From an uncultured Collinsella sp. (lineage in GTDB: Bacteria; Actinomycetota; Coriobacteriia; Coriobacteriales; Coriobacteriaceae), in the NCBI GenBank assembly GCA_900756725.1, contig CAAELJ010000058.1:1-34657 (forward strand): DNA of 34,657 nt, written 5' to 3'. Below, one piece after another: positions 13,386 through 21,121 of this stretch. The number at the start of each line of letters is the position of its first letter. Position 1 is the first letter of the stretch. The notes beneath the pieces are model-generated. The model made no database searches and was not told the origin of the DNA. It saw only the letters and a list, made by a program, of their open reading frames with translations. A program made the position numbers and the translations under genes.

Positions 13386-14726
13386 ATGTTGACCACGAAG
13401 GAAGCTGCAGAGCTACTCGACATCACCCCGCGCAGGGTGCAAGAGCTCATAAAAAACGGAGCGCTTGAGGCACGCAAGGCTTCTGGTGTATGGCTCATCG
13501 ACAAAGACAGCGTCAACGCACGACTCCGCTCCGTGACCAAAACGGGGGGACGCCCCCGTCGAGGCCATGGAAAAAGCGAGATTACGTTTACCCTCATGAA
13601 CCGCACGCACGAAGTCGCCCAGCTGGTCTACAACACATCGCGAAAAGACTTTACCCACATCGGTGCCGACATCGATTACATCCACGCCCCTATTGGAGTA
13701 CTTGGCCCCAATAGTCCCGTGTCGCTCGACTCTTTCCGCATTTGGTGGCGAGGCCGCGGTATCCCGCTCGCACGCATTGGACTAGCCTCCCTGCTTGCAG
13801 AAGCCGCAGTCGATGTTCCCGATGAACTCATCCAGCGAAATCTCGGCCTCTCCCTATCCGACCAGTATTGGATTAGACCCCAAGATTCCGGTCTCGCGTG
13901 GGAGGATATTAACTTCTTCAATAATGCTTTTGACGACGTCTCTCTGTCCATCGCACCCTTCGCCCCAGAGGGCAAAGCAGCCGCCGCAAAGCCCGATAAC
14001 ACCTCGGACGGCAACCTTCAGAAGTATTGGACATGCGAGGGCGGGCGTCGAATTCTGCATAAGGCAGGAGCGCACCTGAACCAAGAACCATATAACGAGC
14101 TGGTAGCGACCGCGCTCCATCGTCGCATCCTAAACGCCTGCGATTATGTGCCTTACTCGCTCGAGGGCACGGGCACTTCCGCCCTGAGCATATGCGATGT
14201 CTTCTTAACTGATGAAGAAGAGTATGTCCCTGCGTTCTATGTAAATCAGTACGCAAACGCAGATGAAAGACTAACCGACTACGAGCGATATGTAGCAAAC
14301 TGCGAGAAACTCGGGGTAACAGGCGTCAAGGATGCCCTTGACCGCATGATCGTGTGCGACGACATCATCGCCAACTATGATCGTCATTGGCGCAACTTCG
14401 GCCTCGTGCGAAACGTCAACTCACTGGTCTGCAGACCAGCCCCTATCTTCGATTCGGGCTCATCACTCTGGTGCAACATATCACTAGAGGAGCTTAGGGC
14501 GGGGGAGCACAGTTTTACCAGTGCACAATTTCATTCAAGCCCCGCCAAACAAATGTTGCTCGTCGAGGACATGGGCTGGTTTGACGGCGACAAACTCGAA
14601 GGCTTCGTTGACGAGGCAATCGAGATTCTGTCCAGAAACGACGCGCTCACGGCAAGGCTGCCTTATCTAAAAGAGGCGCTAACATGGCGCCTCGAAAGAA
14701 TGATCGACATCGCTGAATGGAGTTAG
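13386..14726 (+). CDS. Fused HTH DNA-binding domain and HipA/CtkA-like kinase
   Basis: 446 residues if started at 13386 (MLTTKEAAELLDITPRR), after GAAGGG; the earlier ATG at 13344 overlaps the -10 box. Residues 1-60 are an excisionase/MerR-like winged HTH with an RRVQELIKNG recognition region. The rest resembles the HipA-like kinase fold: D332-R-H-x-R-N337 in YDRHWRNFG corresponds to the catalytic loop, and F-D356-S-G to the metal-binding aspartate. The glycine-rich ATP loop is not obvious. In hipBA systems repressor and kinase are separate; here one chain could repress its own promoter through the palindrome upstream. No partner gene is adjacent. It may be a toxin-like kinase, a defence or stress regulator; the target is unknown. 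The A/T-richer promoter differs from the surroundings. Confidence 0.75.
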   Translation: MLTTKEAAELLDITPRRVQELIKNGALEARKASGVWLIDKDSVNARLRSVTKTGGRPRRGHGKSEITFTLMNRTHEVAQLVYNTSRKDFTHIGADIDYIHAPIGVLGPNSPVSLDSFRIWWRGRGIPLARIGLASLLAEAAVDVPDELIQRNLGLSLSDQYWIRPQDSGLAWEDINFFNNAFDDVSLSIAPFAPEGKAAAAKPDNTSDGNLQKYWTCEGGRRILHKAGAHLNQEPYNELVATALHRRILNACDYVPYSLEGTGTSALSICDVFLTDEEEYVPAFYVNQYANADERLTDYERYVANCEKLGVTGVKDALDRMIVCDDIIANYDRHWRNFGLVRNVNSLVCRPAPIFDSGSSLWCNISLEELRAGEHSFTSAQFHSSPAKQMLLVEDMGWFDGDKLEGFVDEAIEILSRNDALTARLPYLKEALTWRLERMIDIAEWS

Positions 14727-14752
14727 CGAGACAGCATCGCCCGCCAACTCCC

Positions 14753-15430
14753 CTACCTCCCGCGCAGGGCCTTGAGCTTGGCCAGGGCATCGGGGCTCAG
14801 GCGACTGCCCAGAGTCATCTTGATCTGCGGAGCTTCCTCTGCCTCGTGAACGTCGTTATCGATCTGCTTGATCTCGTCCACCAGCATGCGGCTCGAAATA
14901 CGCGTGACACCCTTGCCCATGACGACGGCCTGGATTGTGCCGTCACTCGACACCACGGAGCACGCGCGGCCCTCCTCACGCGCCTCGATGCAGAGCTTCT
15001 GCACCACGGTATCGGCAGAGACGCCCGTCGGCGAAAACTCGATGCGCACGCCGCGGGCCGGCAGGTTGGGGCGCTCACTGGAGATATTGCCCGCGCCATC
15101 GAACACGATCACAGCCTCGTAACGGCCCTGGGCAAAGGCGGCGACGTCGTTGATGAGGGCGGTGCGCGCCATATCGTGAACGTCGCTGGAATACGGATCG
15201 TCAGAATGGTCGTACACGAGCTTTTCGTAGCGCGGCGTGCAGTGAATCACGTTGTAACCGTCGACCACCAGCAGCTCGGGCTTGTTGGAGTGCACCGTCG
15301 AGACCGGATCGGCGATGGCTTGTGCAAACGCATTGCCGCCCACGCCGTAGGTCGCGGCCGAGACAATCGGCTTGGCCGAGCCTTCGCCAAAGCGCTTGGC
15401 CTTGGACTTGGCACGGTTCTTCTTGGACAT
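14753..15430 (-). CDS. yacP: NYN-domain endoribonuclease, YacP/Rae1 family
   Basis: 225-residue protein. After a basic N-terminal tail (MSKKNRAKSKAKRFG) the NYN/PIN-like fold starts at LLVVDGYNVIH, with acidic residues at DGYN, FDGAG, SADTVV and SSDG that would bind metal. In B. subtilis the homologue Rae1 cuts mRNA on the ribosome. The N-terminal extension of about 50 residues is longer than in Bacillus. It lies 3 bases after rlmB, the same neighbour as in B. subtilis, and is the last gene of the disA operon. Confidence 0.85.
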   Translation of the reverse strand: MSKKNRAKSKAKRFGEGSAKPIVSAATYGVGGNAFAQAIADPVSTVHSNKPELLVVDGYNVIHCTPRYEKLVYDHSDDPYSSDVHDMARTALINDVAAFAQGRYEAVIVFDGAGNISSERPNLPARGVRIEFSPTGVSADTVVQKLCIEAREEGRACSVVSSDGTIQAVVMGKGVTRISSRMLVDEIKQIDNDVHEAEEAPQIKMTLGSRLSPDALAKLKALRGR

Positions 15431-15433
15431 GTG

Positions 15434-16348
15434 CTACTCCTCCCCCATGAGCTCGCCGGCGTTGCGGCGCAGCCACTCAAAGCACAGCGCCGTGGTCGCC
15501 TGGGCAACATTGAGGCTCTCGGTCATGCCGCGCTGGGGAAGCTTGGTCAAAAAGTCGCATTTCTCGAGCACCAGGCGCGAGATGCCGTCGCCCTCGGACC
15601 CCATGACGAGCGCCACGCGACCCTCGAAGGGAGCATCCCAACAACTGCCTTCGGCGTGCTCGGAGGCACCGCCCACCCAAAAGCCAGCGGCCTTGAGGTC
15701 GTCGAGTGCACGGGCGATATTGGGAACTTGCGCGATAGGCAGATGCATGACGGCGCCGGCAGAGGTCTTGTAGCTGCCCACGGTCACGCCGGCGGCACGC
15801 TTGTTGGCGATGACGACGCCGGCCGCGCCCACAACCTCGGCAGAGCGCACGATGGCGCCAAAGTTACCGTCGTCGGTCACGTGGTCGAGCACCACGACGA
15901 GCGCCGGGCCGTCACCCGCGCGGTCGAGGATATCGGCGACATCGGCATAAGGGAAATTGCCCACCTCGAGCGCGACGCCCTGGTGAGCGCCATGGCTCGA
16001 CAGCGCATCGAGCTGCGCGCGCGGCACGTACTTAATGCGGACGCCCGCGGCATTGAGGTCATCGACCAGGCGCGACAGGACGGCATCGCGCTCCCCGCCC
16101 TCGGCGATGAGCGCGCACTTGATGGGAAAACCAGTGCGCAGCGCCTCGGCGGCAGCACGACGGCCTTCGATAAACTCGCCCTTGGGAGCCTGGACAGCGT
16201 CGCGGTTGCGATCGCGCTGCGGACGTGCGGCCTGGGTACGATCGCGCTGACCCTTGGGAGCGGCAGCGCGGTCATTACGGCGAATCGGACGCGAGCCAGA
16301 AGCAGCCTGCTTGCCGCCACGAGACGCGCGCTTGCGATTGTCGGCCAT
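15434..16348 (-). CDS. rlmB: 23S rRNA (guanosine-2'-O)-methyltransferase, TrmH/RlmB family
   Basis: 304-residue SPOUT methyltransferase that probably methylates G2251 in the peptidyl-transferase P-loop of 23S rRNA. The three SPOUT motifs are clear: NFGAIVRSAE, LVMGSEGDGIS and TESLNVAQATTAL, forming the knotted SAM site. A substrate-binding L30e-like domain precedes them (EGRRAAAEALRTG). The first 60 residues are a basic, Arg/Gln/Ala-rich tail, frequent in actinobacterial homologues. AAGGAGG precedes the ATG. The 143 bases between cysS and rlmB do not encode the MrnC RNase found at this place in B. subtilis. Confidence 0.9.
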   Translation of the reverse strand: MADNRKRASRGGKQAASGSRPIRRNDRAAAPKGQRDRTQAARPQRDRNRDAVQAPKGEFIEGRRAAAEALRTGFPIKCALIAEGGERDAVLSRLVDDLNAAGVRIKYVPRAQLDALSSHGAHQGVALEVGNFPYADVADILDRAGDGPALVVVLDHVTDDGNFGAIVRSAEVVGAAGVVIANKRAAGVTVGSYKTSAGAVMHLPIAQVPNIARALDDLKAAGFWVGGASEHAEGSCWDAPFEGRVALVMGSEGDGISRLVLEKCDFLTKLPQRGMTESLNVAQATTALCFEWLRRNAGELMGEE

Positions 16349-16491
16349 AAAGCGACCTCCTTAAATAGATAACAAACAAGAATCGACCGTCCGAGCCACG
16401 GCACCTTGCCTTTCAATCGTCGGGCATGACCACCAGGTCTATGCCCTCCTCTTTCAAGGCAATCTGCCGCACCTCGAACGGTCGACAAATA

Positions 16492-17958
16492 CTAGAGACT
16501 CTTAATACGAGTGCCCGCGGCGGTATCCTCGATCGTCAGCCCGAGGTCCTTGAGCTGGTCGCGGATGGCATCGGCCAGATCCCAGTTCTTGGCGGCGCGG
16601 GCCTCGGCGCGGGCCTCGAGAATCTTGGCAGCGGCCTCGTCCACGTCGTCACCCGTGTAGGCAACCAAACCGGCGGCAACGCCCAGCAGGCCCAGCGGCA
16701 GCTCGACCTTGGGCTCGGGGAGCTCAACGCCAAGCGTATCGAGCAGCTCGGCCAGCGTGTCGGCGGCGGCAAGCGCGGCGGCCTTGTCGGCAGCGTCGCC
16801 CGCCTGCTCCAGGTACTGGTTGCACTCGGTCACAAAGCCAAAGACGGCACCCATGGCACCGGCGGTGTTAAAGTCGTCGTCCATGCACTCCTTAAAGGCA
16901 GTACGAGTCTCGGCGGCCTTGGCGACAAACGCCTCGGCGGCAGCCTCATCGGCGTCGGCCGTCGCGTGGCTTGCAGCCCAGCGCAGGTTCTCGACCGTGC
17001 CGGCGATACGCGTGAGCGAGTTCTCGGCACCCTCCAGGCGCTCCCAAGAGAAGTCGAGCGGCGAGCGATAGCTCGTCTGCAGCATCAGCAAGCGCAGAGC
17101 CGCGGCAGAGTGCTGCTCGAGCACCTCGGCCAGCGTAAAGAAGTTACCGAGCGACTTGGACATCTTCTCGCCGTCGACCAGTAGCATGCCCGTGTGCATC
17201 CAGGTGTTGGAGAAGCCCTGGTGCCAGGCGCAGGTGGCCTGGGCGCACTCGTTTTCGTGATGCGGGAAGGCAAGGTCGGAGCCGCCGCCGTGGATGTCAA
17301 TCGGGGTGCCCAGGTAGCGGTGCACCATGGCGGCGCACTCGGTGTGCCAGCCGGGACGGCCCTCGCCCCAGGGGCTCGGCCAGCTGGGCTCGCCGGGCTT
17401 GGCGGCCTTCCACAGGGCAAAGTCGAGCGGGTCGTTCTTGTCCTCGTTCTCCTCGATGCGCGCGCCCACCATAAGATCGTCGATGTTGCGGCCCGAGACC
17501 TGACCATAGTTGGGATCGCTGCGCACGGCAAAGTACACGTCGCCGTTATCGGCGGCATAGGCATGGCCCTGCTCGATAAGCGTCTTGATCATAGCGATCA
17601 TGGGACCGATCTCTTTGGTGGCGCGGGGACGCACATCGGGATCGAGCACGTTGGCGGCGCGCATGACGCCGATGAACTTGTCGGAGAACTCCGTCGCGAC
17701 CTCGGCAGCCGTACGACCTTGCTCGTTGGCGCGCTTGATGATCTTGTCATCGACATCGGTGAGGTTCTGGGCGAACGTAACCTCGTAGCCGCTCGCGATG
17801 AGCCAGCGACGAATCACGTCAAAGCTGATGAACGTGCGGGCGTTGCCGATGTGGATGTTGTCGTAGACCGTGGGGCCGCACACATACATGCGGACCTTGC
17901 CGGACTCGATGGGCTGGAACTCTTCCTTTTTATGGGTAGCGCTGTTGTAGATACGCAT
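16492..17958 (-). CDS. cysS: Cysteinyl-tRNA synthetase
   Basis: 488-residue class I synthetase that charges tRNA-Cys. The first zinc cysteine is in YVCGPTVYDNIHIGNAR, whose HIGN is the HIGH-like motif; the other zinc ligands lie around WHTECAAM and HHENECAQ. KMSKSLG is the KMSKS loop. The DALR and C-terminal anticodon-binding helices follow, ending TAAGTRIKSL. The length is typical. The start lies 3 bases after the ispF stop, so it belongs to the disA-yacP transcript. Confidence 0.97.
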   Translation of the reverse strand: MRIYNSATHKKEEFQPIESGKVRMYVCGPTVYDNIHIGNARTFISFDVIRRWLIASGYEVTFAQNLTDVDDKIIKRANEQGRTAAEVATEFSDKFIGVMRAANVLDPDVRPRATKEIGPMIAMIKTLIEQGHAYAADNGDVYFAVRSDPNYGQVSGRNIDDLMVGARIEENEDKNDPLDFALWKAAKPGEPSWPSPWGEGRPGWHTECAAMVHRYLGTPIDIHGGGSDLAFPHHENECAQATCAWHQGFSNTWMHTGMLLVDGEKMSKSLGNFFTLAEVLEQHSAAALRLLMLQTSYRSPLDFSWERLEGAENSLTRIAGTVENLRWAASHATADADEAAAEAFVAKAAETRTAFKECMDDDFNTAGAMGAVFGFVTECNQYLEQAGDAADKAAALAAADTLAELLDTLGVELPEPKVELPLGLLGVAAGLVAYTGDDVDEAAAKILEARAEARAAKNWDLADAIRDQLKDLGLTIEDTAAGTRIKSL

Positions 17959-17961
17959 TCG

Positions 17962-18456
17962 TTACTCCTTAACGGTTTTCTGTAGCAGGCAGACGGCCCA
18001 GGCGCCGATCCCCTCGCCCTGGCCTTCCCAGCCGAGCTTTTCGGTCGTAGTGGCGGCGACGCCCACGTTTTCGACGTCAACGCCCAGAGCATGGGCAAGG
18101 TTGGCGCGCATGGCATCGCGGTGCGGGGTGATTTTGGGCTGCTGACAGGCAATGGTGCAGTCGGCATCGACAAACTCAAAGCCCAGCTCGCGCGCATAGT
18201 CCATCACACGGGCAAGCAGCACCATCGAGTCGGCGCCCTCATAGGCAGGATCGGTGTCGGGGAACAGTTTGCCGATGTCTCCCCCGCGGCAGGCGCCCAA
18301 AATAGCGTCGGCCAGCGCGTGCGCGAGCACATCGGCATCCGAATGGCCCAGCAGACCGCGCTCGTAGGGAATGTCGCCCCCGCCGATGATACATCGACGA
18401 CCCTCCACCAAACGGTGGACGTCGTAGCCGTGGCCAATGCGCAGGTTACTGAACAT
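17962..18456 (-). CDS. ispF: 2-C-methyl-D-erythritol 2,4-cyclodiphosphate synthase
   Basis: 164-residue enzyme of the MEP isoprenoid pathway, forming the cyclic diphosphate. GHGYDVHRL carries the Zn ligands D and H, GHSDADVLAHALADAILGA the third histidine, and TTEKLGW the conserved C-terminal loop. It overlaps the end of ispD by 11 bases, which suggests coupled translation. IspD and IspF are fused in some bacteria and neighbours in many others. Confidence 0.97.
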   Translation of the reverse strand: MFSNLRIGHGYDVHRLVEGRRCIIGGGDIPYERGLLGHSDADVLAHALADAILGACRGGDIGKLFPDTDPAYEGADSMVLLARVMDYARELGFEFVDADCTIACQQPKITPHRDAMRANLAHALGVDVENVGVAATTTEKLGWEGQGEGIGAWAVCLLQKTVKE

Positions 18457-19174
18457 GGGGAAGATCCTCTCCCTCGGCCATGCGGCCGAGCAGAATCGCG
18501 GTTACGGGACGCAAGTCCTCGGGTACCGTCACCTTAAGGTTGTCGCGTGGGCTCTGGACGCAGCGGACACGCCCACCCATGCGCTCGACCAGCGAAGAAT
18601 CGTCGGTCCCGATAAAGCCCTCGGCGATAGCTGCGGTGTGGGCGCGCTCCATGGCGTCGACGCTAAAGATTTGCGGCGTCTGTGCGGCCCAATAGAGTTC
18701 ACGCGGCGGCGTCTCAACGATATTATCGCCATCGACGATTTTGAGCGTGTCGATCGCGGGCTGACCGCACACGACACCGTCGAGGGCACGGTCGCTCACG
18801 AGCACGTCGATAGCGTGATCGATGGCCTCGGTCGTAATGAGCGGACGAGCGCCGTCGTGAATGGCGACGTATTCAAAGCCTGCCGGTACCGCATGCACGC
18901 CGGCTCGGGTGGAATCCTGACGGGTATCGCCGGCATCGGCAAAGCTGATGGGCGTATCATAGTCAAACGGGTCGATGGCCAGGCGGCGCATCTCGGCACG
19001 GCGCTCGACAGGACACACCACCACGATGTGGCCGACCTTGTCACTGCGATCGAACGCACGGATGGACCAGCTCATAAGCGGACGACCCGCCACGTTAACG
19101 AGCTGCTTGCCGCCGGGATTTCCAAAGCGCTGGCCGCTGCCACCGGCAACGACCACGGCGCACACGGGCGCCAT
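18446..19174 (-). CDS. ispD: 2-C-methyl-D-erythritol 4-phosphate cytidylyltransferase
   Basis: 242-residue MEP pathway enzyme that transfers CMP to methylerythritol phosphate. The nucleotide loop reads VVAGGSGQRFGNPGGKQL, a slightly expanded form of the usual AAGxGxRxGxxxPKQ; VAIHDGARPLIT and RELYWAAQTPQIF are the family motifs. The ATG overlaps the disA stop (TAATG), so it is translated from the same mRNA. AGRPLMSWSIRAF matches the conserved segment after the loop. Confidence 0.96.
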   Translation of the reverse strand: MAPVCAVVVAGGSGQRFGNPGGKQLVNVAGRPLMSWSIRAFDRSDKVGHIVVVCPVERRAEMRRLAIDPFDYDTPISFADAGDTRQDSTRAGVHAVPAGFEYVAIHDGARPLITTEAIDHAIDVLVSDRALDGVVCGQPAIDTLKIVDGDNIVETPPRELYWAAQTPQIFSVDAMERAHTAAIAEGFIGTDDSSLVERMGGRVRCVQSPRDNLKVTVPEDLRPVTAILLGRMAEGEDLPHVQ

Positions 19175-20241
19175 TATGCGTTCCCCTGTTTGGTGCCCTT
19201 CATGCGGTACAGGGAGTCCGCAAGAATGGCAGGGTTGTTGACACCAAAGTCGCCCAGGCGTTCCGGATCCTCGCTGATGTCGTCCATGAGTTCCTGCAGC
19301 GAGCCGTACTCGTCGACAATCTTCTCGGCCACGCCGTCGCGCACGACGGACACGCGCGAAAGCGTGCGCAGGCCCAGCGGCGTCATGACGGAGTCCTCAT
19401 CCAGGTCGTCGTAACCCAAAACCGCCGCCACGTGCTGCGGGTCGGACAGGTCCTTAGGCGTCATGCGGCTAAGCTCGGCGCGGATCTTCTCGGCATTGGC
19501 CTCGGAGGAATCGCTCGCGTAGTCGCGGATCATCAGATCGTATTCGGTATCCATGCTGGAGCCCGCGAGCTGTTCGAGCTGCATCTGCACGAGCTTGCCC
19601 TGGTTGCCCAGCTTGACGATGCAATCCTTAAGCTCGGTCTTTGCCTGCTGCATGATCTCGAAACTCGAGAAAATACCGGTAATGTCGGCGAGCGTAACGT
19701 AGTCGTCGAGCTCGAGGGCCGTCAGGCGCAGCAGGGAGCGATCGAGCGACTGACGGGTGGTCTGGAGCGTGGCGACAAGCTGGTTGACCGAGCTCATGAT
19801 GGTGGTGACGGGCTGAATCTCGTAGCTCTTGCCGTGAACGTACACGTTGACGACGGCACGACGGGCCGAGACCGAGATCACGATGGCATCGGTGAGCACC
19901 GACATGCGAGCGGCGGTGCGGTGACGCATGCCCGTCTCGCTCGTGGCAAGCGAGGGATCGGGATTGAGGTGGAAGTTGGCGCGCAGGATCTGGGTGAGGT
20001 CGACGTCGATGACGATGGCACCGTCCATCTTGGAGAGCTCGAACAGGCGGTTCGAGGTAAACGAAATGTTGAGCGGGAAGCCGTCGTTACCGGCAGCGAG
20101 CACGTTTTCGGTGTCGCCGACGCAGATAAGGGCACCCAGGTGACCAGCAATGATCATATCGAGGGCGGTGCGGATCGGCTGGCCGGGGGCAGTCAGGCGA
20201 ATAGCCTGTTCCATACGCTTTTGCAGCTCGTTCTTATCCAA
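19174..20241 (-). CDS. disA: DNA integrity scanning diadenylate cyclase DisA
   Basis: 355-residue enzyme that makes cyclic di-AMP and scans DNA for branched structures. The cyclase domain has DGA (73-75) and RHRTA (106-110), the two catalytic motifs; a helical linker and a C-terminal helix-hairpin-helix DNA-binding domain (around LGLRTLSRVSVVRDGVAEKIV) follow. The start is a TTG at 20241 with GGGAG 7 bases upstream; the nearby ATG is out of frame. radA, the usual upstream neighbour, is absent. Product levels may affect potassium and cell-wall control. It is the first gene of the operon ending with yacP. Confidence 0.96.
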   Translation of the reverse strand: MDKNELQKRMEQAIRLTAPGQPIRTALDMIIAGHLGALICVGDTENVLAAGNDGFPLNISFTSNRLFELSKMDGAIVIDVDLTQILRANFHLNPDPSLATSETGMRHRTAARMSVLTDAIVISVSARRAVVNVYVHGKSYEIQPVTTIMSSVNQLVATLQTTRQSLDRSLLRLTALELDDYVTLADITGIFSSFEIMQQAKTELKDCIVKLGNQGKLVQMQLEQLAGSSMDTEYDLMIRDYASDSSEANAEKIRAELSRMTPKDLSDPQHVAAVLGYDDLDEDSVMTPLGLRTLSRVSVVRDGVAEKIVDEYGSLQELMDDISEDPERLGDFGVNNPAILADSLYRMKGTKQGNA

Positions 20242-20462
20242 GGCATCGCTCCCATCGTATACGCTCCATAAACGCTAATTAGTTTCTCACGGTTTGTCCC
20301 CGTGGCGCTCGCGAAATCCGATGCTTACAGAATGAGCGAACACCGCTTAGGTAGCTCATTTGGGACGGGGCTCTTTTAGCTGCTCATGTGGTAGCATCGG
20401 GTCTCATATAAATGAGGGAGTAGTCGTGTAATCGGGTTCGCCCGCAGAGAGGGAGCCAGACT
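20242..20462. promoter_or_regulatory. Divergent disA/mntP intergenic region
   Basis: Contains promoters for both directions, poorly matching consensus: TATACG (minus) before disA and TATAAA (20407-20412, plus) before mntP. A segment around 20350-20390 holds GGGACGGGGCTCTTTT between two copies of the GCTCAT word, resembling other GGGAC-core intergenic repeats here. GGGAGTAG occurs at 20416-20423. Confidence 0.35.
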
Positions 20463-21041
20463 ATGGGACTCGCAGAGCTCGTGTTGCTCGCCGTTGGCCT
20501 TTCGATGGACGCCTTTGCCGTTTCCATCTGCAAGGGTCTCGGCATGAAAAAGATCAACCTTAAAGTCGCCGTGGTGCTCGGCCTGTTCTTTGGCGGCCTC
20601 CAGGCCGGCATGCCCGTAATCGGATGGGCGCTCGGCAGTCAATTCATGGGCATCATCGGACCCATCGACCATTGGATCGCCTTTGTCCTTTTGGCCTTCA
20701 TCGGCGGCAAAATGCTGTGGGAGGCCTTTACCGAGGACGAGGATGAAGGCGACGGCAAGGACGCCGAAAAGATTGACCTGGTAGAATACCTGATCCTCGC
20801 CATCGCCACCTCAATCGACGCCCTAGCCGTAGGCATCTCGTTTGCGGCGCTCTCGGTTGACATCGTTCCCGCCGTATCGCTTATCGGCGTCACAACGTTT
20901 ATCTTCTCCATCGCCGGCGTAGCGATCGGCCACACCTTTGGCGCGCGCTACGAAAAACCCGCCACCATCGTGGGTGGCGTCGTGCTCATCCTCATCGGGC
21001 TAAAGATCTTGCTTGATCATCTGGGGATCCTCGCACTGTAA
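20463..21041 (+). CDS. mntP: Manganese efflux pump MntP
   Basis: 192-residue inner-membrane exporter protecting cells from excess Mn2+. Six hydrophobic helices form two inverted halves, each with an acidic motif: GLSMDAFAVSICKG near the start and ATSIDALAVGISFA in the second half. A charged loop (EDEDEGDGKDAEK) links the halves. GAGGGAG precedes the ATG. It is divergent from disA. In E. coli the gene is under MntR and a Mn2+ riboswitch; no complete yybP-ykoY aptamer fits in the leader here. Confidence 0.95.
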   Translation: MGLAELVLLAVGLSMDAFAVSICKGLGMKKINLKVAVVLGLFFGGLQAGMPVIGWALGSQFMGIIGPIDHWIAFVLLAFIGGKMLWEAFTEDEDEGDGKDAEKIDLVEYLILAIATSIDALAVGISFAALSVDIVPAVSLIGVTTFIFSIAGVAIGHTFGARYEKPATIVGGVVLILIGLKILLDHLGILAL

Positions 21042-21046
21042 CGAAT

Positions 21047-21083
21047 AACGGCCGCCCGGCATTACGCCAGGCGGCCGTTTTCA
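21047..21083 (+). terminator. Terminator after mntP
   Basis: AACGGCCGCC (21047-21056) pairs with GGCGGCCGTT (21070-21079), followed by TTTTC. Loop bases can extend the stem. Confidence 0.85.
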
Positions 21084-21121
21084 TAGCCAGCCGTTTTAGA
21101 GCGGCCTAACCAAGGCGACCT

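Noticed and set aside
14717..16372. A 551-codon plus-strand frame opposite yacP and rlmB
   Set aside because: Antisense shadow of conserved genes; no ribosome site, no family features.
20416..20460. GGGAGTAG before mntP as a yybP-ykoY manganese riboswitch
   Set aside because: Only one conserved box is present and less than 50 bases remain before the start codon, too few for the full aptamer.
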